From a bacterium (lineage in GTDB: Bacteria; Bacillota; Clostridia; Oscillospirales; Oscillospiraceae), in contig JAHYYS010000017.1 of the NCBI GenBank assembly GCA_019424865.1, positions 1 to 37,117 on the forward strand: 37,117 nucleotides of DNA, given 5' to 3'. The notes beneath the pieces are model-generated. The model was not told the DNA's origin and ran no database searches. It saw only the letters and a program-made list of their open reading frames with translations. Made by a program: the position numbers and the translations under genes. Below are positions 1 to 7,909 of this stretch, piece after piece. Every line of letters begins with the position of its first letter. The first letter of the stretch is position 1.

Positions 1-54
1 GAAGCTGTGCGCTTCGACCTGTGACCTGATTTGGGTAATGCCAACGTAGGGAGA
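1..54 (+). promoter_or_regulatory. TPP riboswitch (THI element), 3' part only
   Basis: The stretch at 24-52 carries the highly conserved 3' half of the thiamine pyrophosphate riboswitch: ACCTGAT, then TGGGTAATGCCA, then ACGTAGGGA. The 5' half with the CTGAGA element lies outside the window, so the aptamer is incomplete here. It sits just upstream of a terminator hairpin and of thiM, which fits the usual mechanism in which TPP binding promotes termination ahead of thiamine genes. The promoter is not visible because it precedes base 1. Confidence 0.93.
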
Positions 55-70
55 TCTGTATTGCCGGCCC

Positions 71-121
71 ATACCGCCGGGCGTCCTTCCTATGGGATGG
101 ACAGCCCGCGGTATTTTTGTT
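71..121 (+). terminator. Intrinsic terminator of the TPP riboswitch expression platform
   Basis: A long imperfect GC-rich hairpin pairs ATACCG and following bases at 71-86 with the complementary bases at 98-113. It is followed directly by a T-rich run at 113-121. It lies between the riboswitch aptamer and the thiM ribosome binding site (AAGGAGG at 125-131), so it most likely stops transcription when TPP is bound. The competing antiterminator pairing was not worked out because the aptamer is truncated. Confidence 0.8.
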
Positions 122-139
122 TGCAAGGAGGAACCCCCT

Positions 140-961
140 ATGCTCGGCACCTGCCTGGAAAATGTCCGGCGGCACGCCCCCCTGATTCACAACATTACAA
201 ACTATGTCACCGTCAACGACGTGGCCAACGTGCTGCTGGCCTGCGGCGGCAGCCCCATCATGTCCGACGACGTCCAGGAGGTGGAGGAGATCACCGCCCT
301 GTGTGCCGGGCTGACCCTGAACCTGGGCACCCTGAATCAGCGCACCATCCCCTCCATGCGCTCCGCCGGGCGGCGGGCCAACGACCTGGGCCATCCGGTG
401 GTGCTGGACCCGGTGGGTGCGGGGGCCAGCACCCTGCGCACCGCCGCCGCCCGGCAGCTGCTGGAGGAGATCCGCTTCTCCGCGGTGCGGTGCAACATGT
501 CGGAGCTCAAGGCCATTTTGTCCGGCTCCGGCGACACCCGCGGGGTGGACGCCAACCTGGCCGACGCGGTGACGGAGGACAACCTGGAGGACGCGGCCGG
601 CTTCGTCCGGCAGGCCGCCGCCCGCCTGGGGGCCGTAACCGCCGTCACCGGGGCCATCGACCTGGTGTCTGACGGGGCGGCCTGCTATGTCATCCGCAAC
701 GGCCGGCCCGAGATGGGCCGGGTCACCGGCACAGGCTGTCAGCTGTCCGCCCTGGTGTGCGCCTATCTGGCGGCCAACCCGGACCGGCCGCTGGAGGCCG
801 CCGCCGCCGCCGTGGCCTCCATGGGGCTGGCGGGCGAACTGGCCTGGTCCAGGCTGGCCCCCGGCGAGGGCAACGCCTCCTACCGCACCCGCATCATCGA
901 CGCCATCTTCTGCATGGACGGGGAAACTCTGGAAAAAGGAGCCAAGTATGAAATTCGATAG
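140..961 (+). CDS. thiM: Hydroxyethylthiazole kinase ThiM
   Basis: This 273-residue protein phosphorylates 4-methyl-5-(2-hydroxyethyl)thiazole, the salvage route to the thiazole half of thiamine. The family landmarks are visible: the N-terminal HNITNYVT stretch near residue 17, GGSPIM at 36-41, LDPVGAGAS near residue 94, and the VTGTGC loop with the conserved cysteine at 200. Length is normal for ThiM. An in-frame ATG exists 48 bases upstream, but it lies inside the terminator hairpin. The ATG at 140 has AAGGAGG at a good distance and gives the standard N-terminus. It is the first gene of the TPP-controlled operon and overlaps thiE by 14 bases. Confidence 0.95.
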   Translation: MLGTCLENVRRHAPLIHNITNYVTVNDVANVLLACGGSPIMSDDVQEVEEITALCAGLTLNLGTLNQRTIPSMRSAGRRANDLGHPVVLDPVGAGASTLRTAAARQLLEEIRFSAVRCNMSELKAILSGSGDTRGVDANLADAVTEDNLEDAAGFVRQAAARLGAVTAVTGAIDLVSDGAACYVIRNGRPEMGRVTGTGCQLSALVCAYLAANPDRPLEAAAAAVASMGLAGELAWSRLAPGEGNASYRTRIIDAIFCMDGETLEKGAKYEIR

Positions 962-1586
962 ACACAGCCTGCTTTTATACGCCGTCACCGACCGCACCTG
1001 GCTGGAGGAGAAAACCCTGGCCCAGCAGGTGGAGGCCACCCTGCGCGGGGGCGCCACCATGGTGCAGCTGCGGGAGAAACACCTGTCCGGGGATGCGCTG
1101 GAGGCCGAGGCCCGGGAGATCCAGGCCCTGTGCCGCCGGTACGGCGTGCCCTTCCTCCTCAATGACGATGTGGATTTGGCCGTTCGGATTCAGGCCGACG
1201 GCGTCCACGTGGGCCAGGACGACCTGGAGGCCGGGCAGGCCCGGGCCCGGCTGGGCCCGGACAAAATTCTGGGCGTCTCCGCCCACACGGTGGAGCAGGC
1301 CCTGCGGGCCCAGGCGGCCGGGGCGGACTATCTGGGGGTGGGGGCGGTGTTCCCCACCGGCACCAAGGGGGACGCCGGCGCGGTCAGCTTTGACACCCTG
1401 CGGGCCATCTGTGCCGCGGTGGACATTCCGGTGGCGGCCATCGGGGGCATCGGGCCCAGTAACGTGAAACAGCTGGCGGGCAGCGGCATCCAGGGCGCGG
1501 CGGTGGTCTCCGCCCTCTACGCCCAGCCCGACCCGGAACAGGCGGCCCGCACCCTGCGCGCCCTGCTTGCGGAGGTGGTGGGATGA
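948..1586 (+). CDS. thiE: Thiamine-phosphate synthase ThiE
   Basis: ThiE joins hydroxymethylpyrimidine pyrophosphate (HMP-PP) to thiazole phosphate to make thiamine phosphate in the cytoplasm. The 212-residue product is a typical TIM barrel: QLREK at 40-44, the NDD motif at 72-74, HVGQDD at 87-92, the phosphate loop GTKGDAG near residue 140 and AIGGIG near 167. The start at 948 is preceded by an AAAAAGGAG ribosome site and gives the expected length. The open frame continues upstream only as a shadow of thiM. Its last four bases overlap the start of the next gene (ATGA), so it is translationally coupled. Confidence 0.95.
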   Translation: MKFDRHSLLLYAVTDRTWLEEKTLAQQVEATLRGGATMVQLREKHLSGDALEAEAREIQALCRRYGVPFLLNDDVDLAVRIQADGVHVGQDDLEAGQARARLGPDKILGVSAHTVEQALRAQAAGADYLGVGAVFPTGTKGDAGAVSFDTLRAICAAVDIPVAAIGGIGPSNVKQLAGSGIQGAAVVSALYAQPDPEQAARTLRALLAEVVG

Positions 1587-2236
1587 GGCTGGAGGGGGCG
1601 ATTTTTGACCTGGACGGCACCCTCACCGACTCCATGGACATCTGGGACCGGGCCCCCGGGGACCTGGTCCGGCAGTTCGGCGCTTCGCCCCCGGCGCATC
1701 TGGCGGAGGACATCAAGGAGATGGGCCGCCGGGAGGCCGCGGAATATCTGGCAGCGCGCTTCGGCCTCCCCTGTACGCCCGAGCAGTTGATGGCGGGAAT
1801 CAACGAGCTGGTCACCGTGGAATACCGGGAGCGGGTCCCCATGAAGCCGGGGGCGGACAGGCTGCTGGAGCGGCTGGCCGCCCTGGGCGTCCCCTGCGGC
1901 ATCGCCACAGCCAGCGAGGCCTTCCAGGCCCGGGACGCCATGGTCCGCCTGGGGCTGTGGAAGCACTTTCTCTTTGCTTTCAGCTCCCTGCAGTACGGCT
2001 CCAAACGCGGCCCCAATCTGTACCTGGCCGCCGCCCGCAGCCTGGGCAGCGCGCCGGCGCGCACCCTGGTCTTTGAGGACGCCCTCCACGCCGCCCGAAC
2101 CGCCAAGGAGGCGGGCTTTCTGGTAGCCGGGGTGTACGACCCCTCCGCGCAGGCGGACCAGGAGGCGCTGCGGGCGGTATGCGACTGGTATCTTCCCCGG
2201 CTGGACGACGCCGCCTTCCTGGCGCAGCTGGGGTAG
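1583..2236 (+). CDS. HAD-superfamily IA hydrolase of the thiamine operon
   Basis: A 217-residue haloacid-dehalogenase-like phosphatase. Motif I is DLDGT at residues 9-13 with nucleophile Asp9 and acid/base Asp11. Motif II is the TAS near residue 114, and the acidic motif IV is VFEDA. A helical cap follows motif I, typical of the beta-phosphoglucomutase/phosphatase group. It overlaps thiE by ATGA and precedes thiD, so it is probably co-regulated by TPP. A phosphatase acting on thiamine phosphates or on pyrimidine or thiazole phosphate intermediates would fit, but the substrate is inferred from context only. A house-cleaning sugar-phosphate phosphatase is the alternative. Confidence 0.85.
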   Translation: MRLEGAIFDLDGTLTDSMDIWDRAPGDLVRQFGASPPAHLAEDIKEMGRREAAEYLAARFGLPCTPEQLMAGINELVTVEYRERVPMKPGADRLLERLAALGVPCGIATASEAFQARDAMVRLGLWKHFLFAFSSLQYGSKRGPNLYLAAARSLGSAPARTLVFEDALHAARTAKEAGFLVAGVYDPSAQADQEALRAVCDWYLPRLDDAAFLAQLG

Positions 2237-2404
2237 TGGGGGCGGGCCTGTCCCCTTCCCCTGTGTGCAGCTCTTCCCTTTTCGACACGGGCGCTCCCCC
2301 TCTTCTCGCGGGCGGCGCGCCCTGGCGACGCGGCGTCTTGGGGGCACCACCTGCCGCCGCGCTATAAAACTTCAATGCGGTTCAAACAAGAAAGGAGCAA
2401 CAGT

Positions 2405-3202
2405 ATGAAAACAGCATTGACGATCGCTGGGACCGACCCCAGCGGAGGCGCCGGAATCCAGGCCGATATCAAGACCATGACCGCCAACGGCGTCTATGCC
2501 ATGAGTGCGGTCACAGCCCTGGTGGCCCAGAATACAACCGGCGTCAAAAGCATTATGGAGGTAACCCCTGAATTCCTGGCCGAGCAGCTGGACTGTGTCT
2601 TTACCGACATCGTACCCGACGCAGTGAAAACCGGCATGGTATCCAGCGTGCCGCTGATCCAGGTCATTGCCCAAAAGCTGAAGGAGTACCGGGTGGACAA
2701 GCTGGTGGTGGACCCGGTGATGGTGGCCACCTCGGGGGACCGCCTGATTTCAGAGGACGCGGTGGCCGCCCTGAAGGAGCTGCTCCTCCCCCTGGCCACC
2801 GTCCTCACCCCCAACATTCCGGAGGCGGAGGTCCTCTCGGGCATGACCATCTCCTGTCCCGACGATATGGAGCGGGCCGCCCGGGCCATCAGCGAGACCT
2901 ATGGCTGCGCCGTGCTGTGCAAGGGGGGCCACGACTTAAACGACGCCAACGATCTGCTGTGGCGTGCCGGCGGGGCCAAGTGGTTCTATGGCCGCCGCAT
3001 TGACAACCCCAACACCCACGGCACCGGCTGCACCCTGTCCTCCGCCATCGCCTCCAACCTGGCCAAGGGGTATGGCCTGGACGACGCCGTGGAGCGGGCC
3101 AAGGCCTATCTCTCCGGGGCGCTGGCCTCCATGCTGGACCTGGGGAAAGGAAAGGGGCCCCTGGACCACCTCTTTGATTTGCAGGGGGAGTTTGCAGGAT
3201 GA
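2405..3202 (+). CDS. thiD: Hydroxymethylpyrimidine/phosphomethylpyrimidine kinase ThiD
   Basis: ThiD phosphorylates HMP and then HMP phosphate to give HMP-PP for ThiE. The 265-residue ribokinase-fold protein begins with the ALTIAGTDPSGGAG signature (GTDPSGGAG at 9-17). It also has DPVMVATSGD, the TPNIPEAE stretch, and the C-terminal NTHGTGCTLSSAIAS loop that forms the anion hole and carries the catalytic base. An upstream in-frame ATG at 2375 is less likely, because AAAGGAG at 2391-2397 is placed for the ATG at 2405. It follows the HAD gene after 168 bases that contain no gene, and overlaps thiT by four bases. Confidence 0.95.
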   Translation: MKTALTIAGTDPSGGAGIQADIKTMTANGVYAMSAVTALVAQNTTGVKSIMEVTPEFLAEQLDCVFTDIVPDAVKTGMVSSVPLIQVIAQKLKEYRVDKLVVDPVMVATSGDRLISEDAVAALKELLLPLATVLTPNIPEAEVLSGMTISCPDDMERAARAISETYGCAVLCKGGHDLNDANDLLWRAGGAKWFYGRRIDNPNTHGTGCTLSSAIASNLAKGYGLDDAVERAKAYLSGALASMLDLGKGKGPLDHLFDLQGEFAG

Positions 3203-3807
3203 TCTCCCTGACTGTCACCGCCGTGTTCACGGCGGGCTATCTGGCCGTCACCGCCTGGCTGTGCCGGGGGCTGCGCCTGAACACCCGGGCTTTGTGCTAC
3301 GGCGGCCTGATGTGCGCGGCCACATTGGTGCTGGGCTCTTTTCTCTTCTATCTGCCCACCGGGGCGGCCATCAGCCCGGGCTCCTGGATCCCCCTGATGC
3401 TGCTGGCCCTCACCTATGACTGGCGCTTAGCCTGCGTCACCGGCTGGGTCACCGGGATCCTGGCCATTTTCCTGATTCCCGCCTGGGCCCCCGTCCACTG
3501 GGCCCAGATCTTCGTGGAGCACCTGGTAGCCTTCTCCGCCCTGGGCTATGCCGGGATTTTCGGCAGCGACAAAAAAGGGAAGGTGCTGGCGGGGGTGCTG
3601 CTGGCCATCCTGCTGCGCTTTCTGGGCCAGATGCTCTCCGGCGTTATCTTCTTTTCCCAGAACGCCTGGGACGGCTGGGGGGCCTGGGGATACAGCATCA
3701 CCTATCACCTGTCCTGCAAGATTCCCGAGGGCATCGCCACCACAGCCATTCTGCTGGCCCTGCCCCTGAACACCATCAAAAACGCCATAGGAGGAAGCCG
3801 GAGATGA
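3199..3807 (+). CDS. thiT: Energy-coupled thiamine transporter, S component ThiT
   Basis: A 202-residue, very hydrophobic protein with about six membrane spans. It resembles the ThiT substrate-binding subunit of ECF transporters. Features matching the family are a Glu in the VEHLVAFSALG stretch, in the place of the thiamine-binding Glu, and the C-terminal block with WGAWGYSITYHLS followed by PEG. ThiT binds thiamine in the membrane and works with the shared EcfA/EcfA'/EcfT module, which is not in this window. Position between thiD and tenA with ATGA overlaps on both sides supports a thiamine role. Confidence 0.85.
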   Translation: MISLTVTAVFTAGYLAVTAWLCRGLRLNTRALCYGGLMCAATLVLGSFLFYLPTGAAISPGSWIPLMLLALTYDWRLACVTGWVTGILAIFLIPAWAPVHWAQIFVEHLVAFSALGYAGIFGSDKKGKVLAGVLLAILLRFLGQMLSGVIFFSQNAWDGWGAWGYSITYHLSCKIPEGIATTAILLALPLNTIKNAIGGSRR

Positions 3808-4490
3808 CCTTTCTGGAAGAATGCATCCAGGACAGCCTGCCCATCTGGGCGGCCTGCCTGGAGACGGAATTTTTAAAGGGAGTGGCCGACGGCTCGCTGC
3901 CTGAGGACTGCTTCCGGGGCTATATTGTGGATGACAGCCTGTATCTGCGGGAATACTCCAAGGTGTTCGCCTGGGGGATGATCCACTCCCGGGACATGGC
4001 GGAGATCCGCAACTACTACTCCCTGCTCTCCTTTGTCAACGAGAGTGAGGACGCCACCCGCCGGTATTACCTGCGGCGGTACGGCATCACCGACGAGGAG
4101 ATTCAGCCCCTTCCCCTGCGCCCGGAAAACCGGGCCTATGTGGACTGCATGCTCTCCGCCGCCCGGGATGGGCGGGGGGCCGCCGAGTGCATGATGGCCT
4201 GTCTGCCCTGCATGCTCAGCTACGGCTGGATCTTCGGGGAACTCATCCGCCGCTCCCCCGGGGTGAAGGATACCCCCTACTGGCCCTTCGTGGCCGATTA
4301 CGCCGGGAACCGGTATGACGCCATTTGCAAATCCTGGTCCGACTTTACCAATGCGGTGTGCCGGGACCTGGATCCGGAGCGGGCCCAGGCATGCAAAGAG
4401 ATTTTCCGCGCCTGCTCCCGCCACGAGCTGCACTTCTGGGAGATGAGCGCCCGGCCCCGCGCCGACCTGCCCCCGCTGACCATTGCTTAG
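3804..4490 (+). CDS. tenA: TenA-family aminopyrimidine aminohydrolase (thiaminase II)
   Basis: A 228-residue all-helical TenA-family protein. Residues matching the Bacillus TenA active site can be read off: Asp44, Tyr47 and Tyr51 in the DDSLYLREY stretch, a Cys at 136 in the CLPC motif (the nucleophile of the TenA_C class), and a Glu at 208 in the HELHFWEM stretch. In the family this enzyme hydrolyses aminopyrimidines from degraded thiamine to recover HMP. With ThiM, ThiD and ThiT it makes this operon largely a salvage and uptake system. It overlaps thiT by ATGA and is the last gene before a strong terminator. Confidence 0.9.
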   Translation: MTFLEECIQDSLPIWAACLETEFLKGVADGSLPEDCFRGYIVDDSLYLREYSKVFAWGMIHSRDMAEIRNYYSLLSFVNESEDATRRYYLRRYGITDEEIQPLPLRPENRAYVDCMLSAARDGRGAAECMMACLPCMLSYGWIFGELIRRSPGVKDTPYWPFVADYAGNRYDAICKSWSDFTNAVCRDLDPERAQACKEIFRACSRHELHFWEMSARPRADLPPLTIA

Positions 4491-4506
4491 TTCTTCGAGC
4501 TGTCAT

Positions 4507-4543
4507 GCGCAAAAAAGCCGCCTTTTGGGCGGCTTTTTTGCGC
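4507..4543. terminator. Bidirectional intrinsic terminator between tenA and the YtxH-like gene
   Basis: A perfect 16-bp inverted repeat (4507-4522 with 4528-4543) has a five-base loop. It contains a GC core, and A6 and T6 runs placed so that both strands read as a hairpin followed by a T run. It lies just after tenA (plus) and just after the convergent small gene (minus), so it can end both transcripts. Confidence 0.92.
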
Positions 4544-4570
4544 GGACACCGGTTTGCCCGGCCTGTTTTG

Positions 4571-4753
4571 TTACAGGTCGATGGCCTGGGCCAGATTTTC
4601 CACGGCCTCGTTCACCGTCTGAGCCGCCTTGTGGGCTGCGCGTCTGATCTGCCGGCGGGAGGGCGCCACGGCCATCCCCAGCGCCGCTCCGGCCACCATA
4701 CCGGCCGCCATGCCCATAATAAATTTGCTGCCTGAGCTGCTGCTTGACATCAT
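4571..4753 (-). CDS. Small YtxH-like membrane protein
   Basis: A 60-residue protein with a serine-rich start, one glycine/alanine-rich membrane segment (about residues 10-30, with GMAAGMVAGAALG) and a basic then amphipathic helical tail. This plan resembles YtxH/general-stress-type small proteins; the function is unknown. Two ATG codons stand in tandem at the start. A GGAAGGAG ribosome site lies about nine bases upstream on the minus strand and supports the first. It is convergent with tenA and shares its terminator. Confidence 0.7.
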   Translation of the reverse strand: MMSSSSSGSKFIMGMAAGMVAGAALGMAVAPSRRQIRRAAHKAAQTVNEAVENLAQAIDL

Positions 4754-4834
4754 AGGTCATTTCTCCTTCCCCGCGCCCCGCGAAGCGCCGCGGGCCGCGC
4801 AGCATTATTCTTCCCTGAAACCGTGAAAAATCCG

Positions 4835-4863
4835 TTGCTAAATCCTGCCCTTTCCGCTATAAT
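4835..4863 (+). promoter_or_regulatory. Sigma-A-type promoter of the pyrimidine operon
   Basis: TTGCTA at 4835-4840 and a perfect TATAAT at 4858-4863 are separated by exactly 17 bases. The promoter lies about 110 bases before the pyrC start, so the mRNA has a leader of roughly 105 bases. It is also divergent from the YtxH-like gene. Confidence 0.85.
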
Positions 4864-4903
4864 TTATGTTTAGAATATGAGATGGGCAGATCGCCCGCTG
4901 TTC

Positions 4904-4938
4904 CCGGATTCCCGCCTGTTTGGGGCGGGATTTTCCGG
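4904..4938 (+). other. Stem-loop in the pyrC leader
   Basis: In the untranslated leader, CCGGA...CCCGCC (4904-4916) can pair with GGCGGG...TCCGG (4924-4938), followed by an AT-rich stretch without a clean T run. It could be a weak attenuator or a structure controlling pyrC translation. I did not recognise a PyrR-binding loop, so the role is open. Confidence 0.45.
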
Positions 4939-4975
4939 AATATTTCTCCATTTTGGATGGATCTGGAGGACTTCC

Positions 4976-6253
4976 ATGAAACTTTTGATTCGCAACGGCC
5001 GGGTGGTCTACCCGGTAACCGGCACGGTGTCCCTGTTGGACCTGCTTTTGGAGGACGGAAAAATTGTATTGATGGAGCGGGGCCTGCCCGCCCAGGCCGA
5101 CGAGATTCTCGACGCCGCCGGACTGGTGGTGTCCCCGGGGCTGGTGGATATGCACGTCCACCTGCGGGACCCTGGCCTGACCTATAAGGAAGACATTTTC
5201 ACCGGCTGCGCCGCCGCAGCCCGGGGGGGCGTCACCTCCATGGCCTGCATGGCCAACACCAGCCCCACGGTGGACTGCCCCGAGCAGGTTTCCTATGTCC
5301 TGGACCGGGCAAGGCAGGCCAACGGGGTCCAGGTGTTCCCCATCGCCGCACTGTCCAAGGGCCTGCGGGGGGAGGAGCCCACCGACGCCGAGGCGCTGAA
5401 AAAGGCCGGGGCGGTGGCCCTGTCTGACGACGGGTGCAACGTGGACAACGCCAACCTGATGCGGGACGTGCTGATTCGGGCCGGGCGGCTGGGTCTGCCC
5501 GTGCTGTGCCACTGCGAGGACACCTCCATGGTGGAGGGCCGGGCGGTGAACGAGGGCAGCGTATCCCGCCAGCTTTGGCTGGAGGGGCGGCCCGCCATCG
5601 CCGAGGAACTGATGGTCATGCGGGACGCCATGCTGGCCGAGGAGACCGGCTCCCATGTCCACATCTGCCACGTATCCACCGCCAAAAGCGTGGATATCAT
5701 CCGCCGCATGAAGAAAAAGGGCGTCCCCATCACCTGCGAGACCTGCCCCCAGTACTTCACCCTCACCGAGGACGAGGTGCTCACCCAGGGGGCCATGGCC
5801 CGGGTGAACCCGCCTTTGCGCACCGCGAAGGATGTCAAGGGCATCATCGCCGGGCTGAAGGACGGCACCATCGACGTCATCGCCACCGACCACGCCCCCC
5901 ACTCCGCCGAGGAGAAGGCCCGCATGCTCACCCGGGCCCCCAGCGGCATGATCGGCCTGGAGACCTCGCTGGCCATCACCCTCACCGCCCTGTACCACAC
6001 CAAGAAAATGGATATGCCCTCCATCATCCGCCGCATGAGCACCAACCCCGCCGACATCCTCCACCTGCCCAAGGGCCGCATGTCCCTGGGGGCGGACGCC
6101 GATCTGGTCATTTTCGACCCGGATGAGGAGTGGACCATCGACCCCGAGCAGTTCGCCTCCAAGGCCCGGAACACCCCCTTTGCCGGACGGAAGGTGAAGG
6201 GCAAGGTGAAGTATACGATTGTCAAGGGGCAGATCGTTTACCGCGATGTCTGA
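4976..6253 (+). CDS. pyrC: Dihydroorotase PyrC (class I)
   Basis: Dihydroorotase cyclises carbamoyl aspartate to dihydroorotate in UMP synthesis. The 425-residue protein shows the amidohydrolase metal site: HVHLRDPG with His60 and His62, the HCED motif with His179, His232 in the HICHVST stretch, and Asp305 in TDHAPHS. Length and order fit the Bacillus/Aquifex type. The start at 4976 has CTGGAGGA at an ideal distance and gives the usual MKLLIRNGRV-like N-terminus. An upstream ATG at 4877 falls near the predicted transcription start and would add 33 atypical residues. It is the first gene of the pyrimidine operon. Confidence 0.95.
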   Translation: MKLLIRNGRVVYPVTGTVSLLDLLLEDGKIVLMERGLPAQADEILDAAGLVVSPGLVDMHVHLRDPGLTYKEDIFTGCAAAARGGVTSMACMANTSPTVDCPEQVSYVLDRARQANGVQVFPIAALSKGLRGEEPTDAEALKKAGAVALSDDGCNVDNANLMRDVLIRAGRLGLPVLCHCEDTSMVEGRAVNEGSVSRQLWLEGRPAIAEELMVMRDAMLAEETGSHVHICHVSTAKSVDIIRRMKKKGVPITCETCPQYFTLTEDEVLTQGAMARVNPPLRTAKDVKGIIAGLKDGTIDVIATDHAPHSAEEKARMLTRAPSGMIGLETSLAITLTALYHTKKMDMPSIIRRMSTNPADILHLPKGRMSLGADADLVIFDPDEEWTIDPEQFASKARNTPFAGRKVKGKVKYTIVKGQIVYRDV

Positions 6254-6367
6254 TTCCCAAGTTTGAACTTTGCAGCGCGCCCACAAGGCCCGGCCCGCCG
6301 GGGCCGGGCACAGAGGGTCCAATTTTTCAGCTTCAATTCCTAGATTCAACCAGAGAGGGAGATCGTT

Positions 6368-7291
6368 ATGTCATTCGACGTTTTGCAGGACAAAATCCGC
6401 GCTATGAAGAACCCCACGGTGGCCGGGCTGGACGCCCGCATCGAGTATGTGCCGGAACACATCCGCCAGGCCGCCTTTGAGGAGCACGGCGTGGGGCTGG
6501 CCGGGGCCTGCGAGGCCATCTGGCAGTTCAACAAGGGACTGATTGACGCCCTGTGCGACATTGTCCCCGCCGTCAAGCCCCAGAGCGCCTACTATGAAAA
6601 CCTGGGCTGGCGGGGGATGGAGATGCTGGAGCGCACCATCGCCTATGCCAAGAGCAAGGGCCTGTTCGTCATCGCCGACATCAAGCGGGGAGACATCGGC
6701 TCCACCGCCTCCGCCTATGCCGAGGGCTGGCTGTCCGGGGCCAAAATCGAGGGGCAGGTGTTCAAATCCTTCGACGCCGACTGCGTCACCCTCAACGGCT
6801 ATATGGGCTCCGACTCCATCAAGCCCTTCCTGGAAGCCGCCAAGGAGGAGGACAAGTGCGTTTTCGTGCTGGTGAAGACCTCCAACCCCGGCTCGGGCGA
6901 GCTGCAGGATCTGGTGGCCGGGGACCGGCTGGTGTACCAGGCCATGGGGGACCTGAACGAGCGCATTGCCAAGGGCACCGAGGGCAAGTACGGCTACACC
7001 ATGGCCGGGGCGGTCACCGGGGCCACCTTCCCCTCCGACATCCGGGCTTTGCGCAAGCGGCTGGAGCACACCTTCTTCCTGGTCCCCGGCTACGGGGCCC
7101 AGGGCGGCACCGCCGACGATGTGCAGTACGCCTTTGACAAGTACGGCCACGGGGCCATTGTCAACTCCTCCCGGGGGATCATGTGCGCCTGGAAGAAGAC
7201 GGGGGGCGACGGCCATGATTTCCAGCAGGCGGCCCGGGACGCCGCCATCGCCATGCGGGACGACATCAAGCAGTTTGTGACCATCGTATAA
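6368..7291 (+). CDS. pyrF: Orotidine 5'-phosphate decarboxylase PyrF (long form)
   Basis: PyrF decarboxylates orotidine monophosphate to UMP. At 307 residues it belongs to the long subfamily (type 2) common in Clostridia and mycobacteria. The catalytic DIKRGDIG motif is present with Asp104, Lys106 and Asp109, and the C-terminal phosphate region reads NSSRGIM. It follows pyrC after 114 bases containing a GC-rich hairpin (6288-6309) without a T run. GAGAGGGAG before the ATG serves as ribosome site. Confidence 0.95.
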   Translation: MSFDVLQDKIRAMKNPTVAGLDARIEYVPEHIRQAAFEEHGVGLAGACEAIWQFNKGLIDALCDIVPAVKPQSAYYENLGWRGMEMLERTIAYAKSKGLFVIADIKRGDIGSTASAYAEGWLSGAKIEGQVFKSFDADCVTLNGYMGSDSIKPFLEAAKEEDKCVFVLVKTSNPGSGELQDLVAGDRLVYQAMGDLNERIAKGTEGKYGYTMAGAVTGATFPSDIRALRKRLEHTFFLVPGYGAQGGTADDVQYAFDKYGHGAIVNSSRGIMCAWKKTGGDGHDFQQAARDAAIAMRDDIKQFVTIV

Positions 7292-7312
7292 TGGTATGAA
7301 GGGGGCGGCGGC

Positions 7313-7864
7313 ATGCGTGAAGTCTGCGCGTTTTGCGGAAAGACGCTCAAGCTGTTTGACCGGACCAGCCTGTACTGCGGAAACGTGCGCCACCCGGTCT
7401 GCCCGGACTGCTGGGAAAAATATCAGGACACCCCGGACCAGGAACGGGTGGAGGTGCTGCTGAAATCCGGCCGCGCCCGGCAGCCGGAAGAGATGGCGCG
7501 CTATTGCGAAGAGCAGAAGAAGCGGGCCAAGGCCGTCCGGGAGACCCGAACGACTGAGCTGACCTGCCTGCGCTGCGGCGGTCCCATGCTGAAGTATGGC
7601 CGCAAGCTGCTCCAGCTGGGGGCCGAGGGGCTGTTCGGCCCGGTGAACCGGGAGGGCCTTTTTTCAGAGTGGCTGACGGTGGACATCCTGCGGTGCGAGG
7701 ACTGCGGCCGGGCGGAATTTTTCCTTAACCCTCCCTCCCAGCCGTCCCGGGCTCCCGAGGACCCGCCGCCGGAACCGGAGGCTCCCCCCTCTCCCAGTCC
7801 CACCCCCAATCCCGAACCGAACCGCCGGCGGGAGCGGGAGTCCAAGCCTCCCTGGGAAAAATAG
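7313..7864 (+). CDS. Uncharacterised zinc-ribbon protein within the pyr operon
   Basis: I do not recognise a named family. The 183-residue protein has several paired cysteines: CAFC near residue 5, CGN and CPDC near residues 22-33, CLRC near 85 and CEDC near 125. This suggests two zinc ribbons or treble-clef knuckles. The last 45 residues are low-complexity, rich in Pro, Glu, Ser and Arg. It starts 22 bases after pyrF and ends 45 bases before pyrK, so it is transcribed with the pyrimidine genes. A role in nucleic-acid or protein binding is possible but unsupported. Confidence 0.75.
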   Translation: MREVCAFCGKTLKLFDRTSLYCGNVRHPVCPDCWEKYQDTPDQERVEVLLKSGRARQPEEMARYCEEQKKRAKAVRETRTTELTCLRCGGPMLKYGRKLLQLGAEGLFGPVNREGLFSEWLTVDILRCEDCGRAEFFLNPPSQPSRAPEDPPPEPEAPPSPSPTPNPEPNRRRERESKPPWEK

Positions 7865-7909
7865 CGTCTGCCGCAGTCTGAAATTCTATCATCACAGGGG
7901 TGTGATTTT

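Noticed and set aside
2371..2386. TTCAAT and TTCAAA 10 bp apart before thiD, resembling the SARP-like sites
   Set aside because: Located between a possible -10 and the ribosome site in a riboswitch operon, and lacks the G plus T-run between units; likely chance.
4870..4975. PyrR-binding attenuator in the pyrC leader
   Set aside because: A stem-loop is present, but the conserved PyrR-binding loop was not recognised.
6288..6309. GC hairpin between pyrC and pyrF as a terminator
   Set aside because: No T run follows and pyrF clearly belongs to the same operon.
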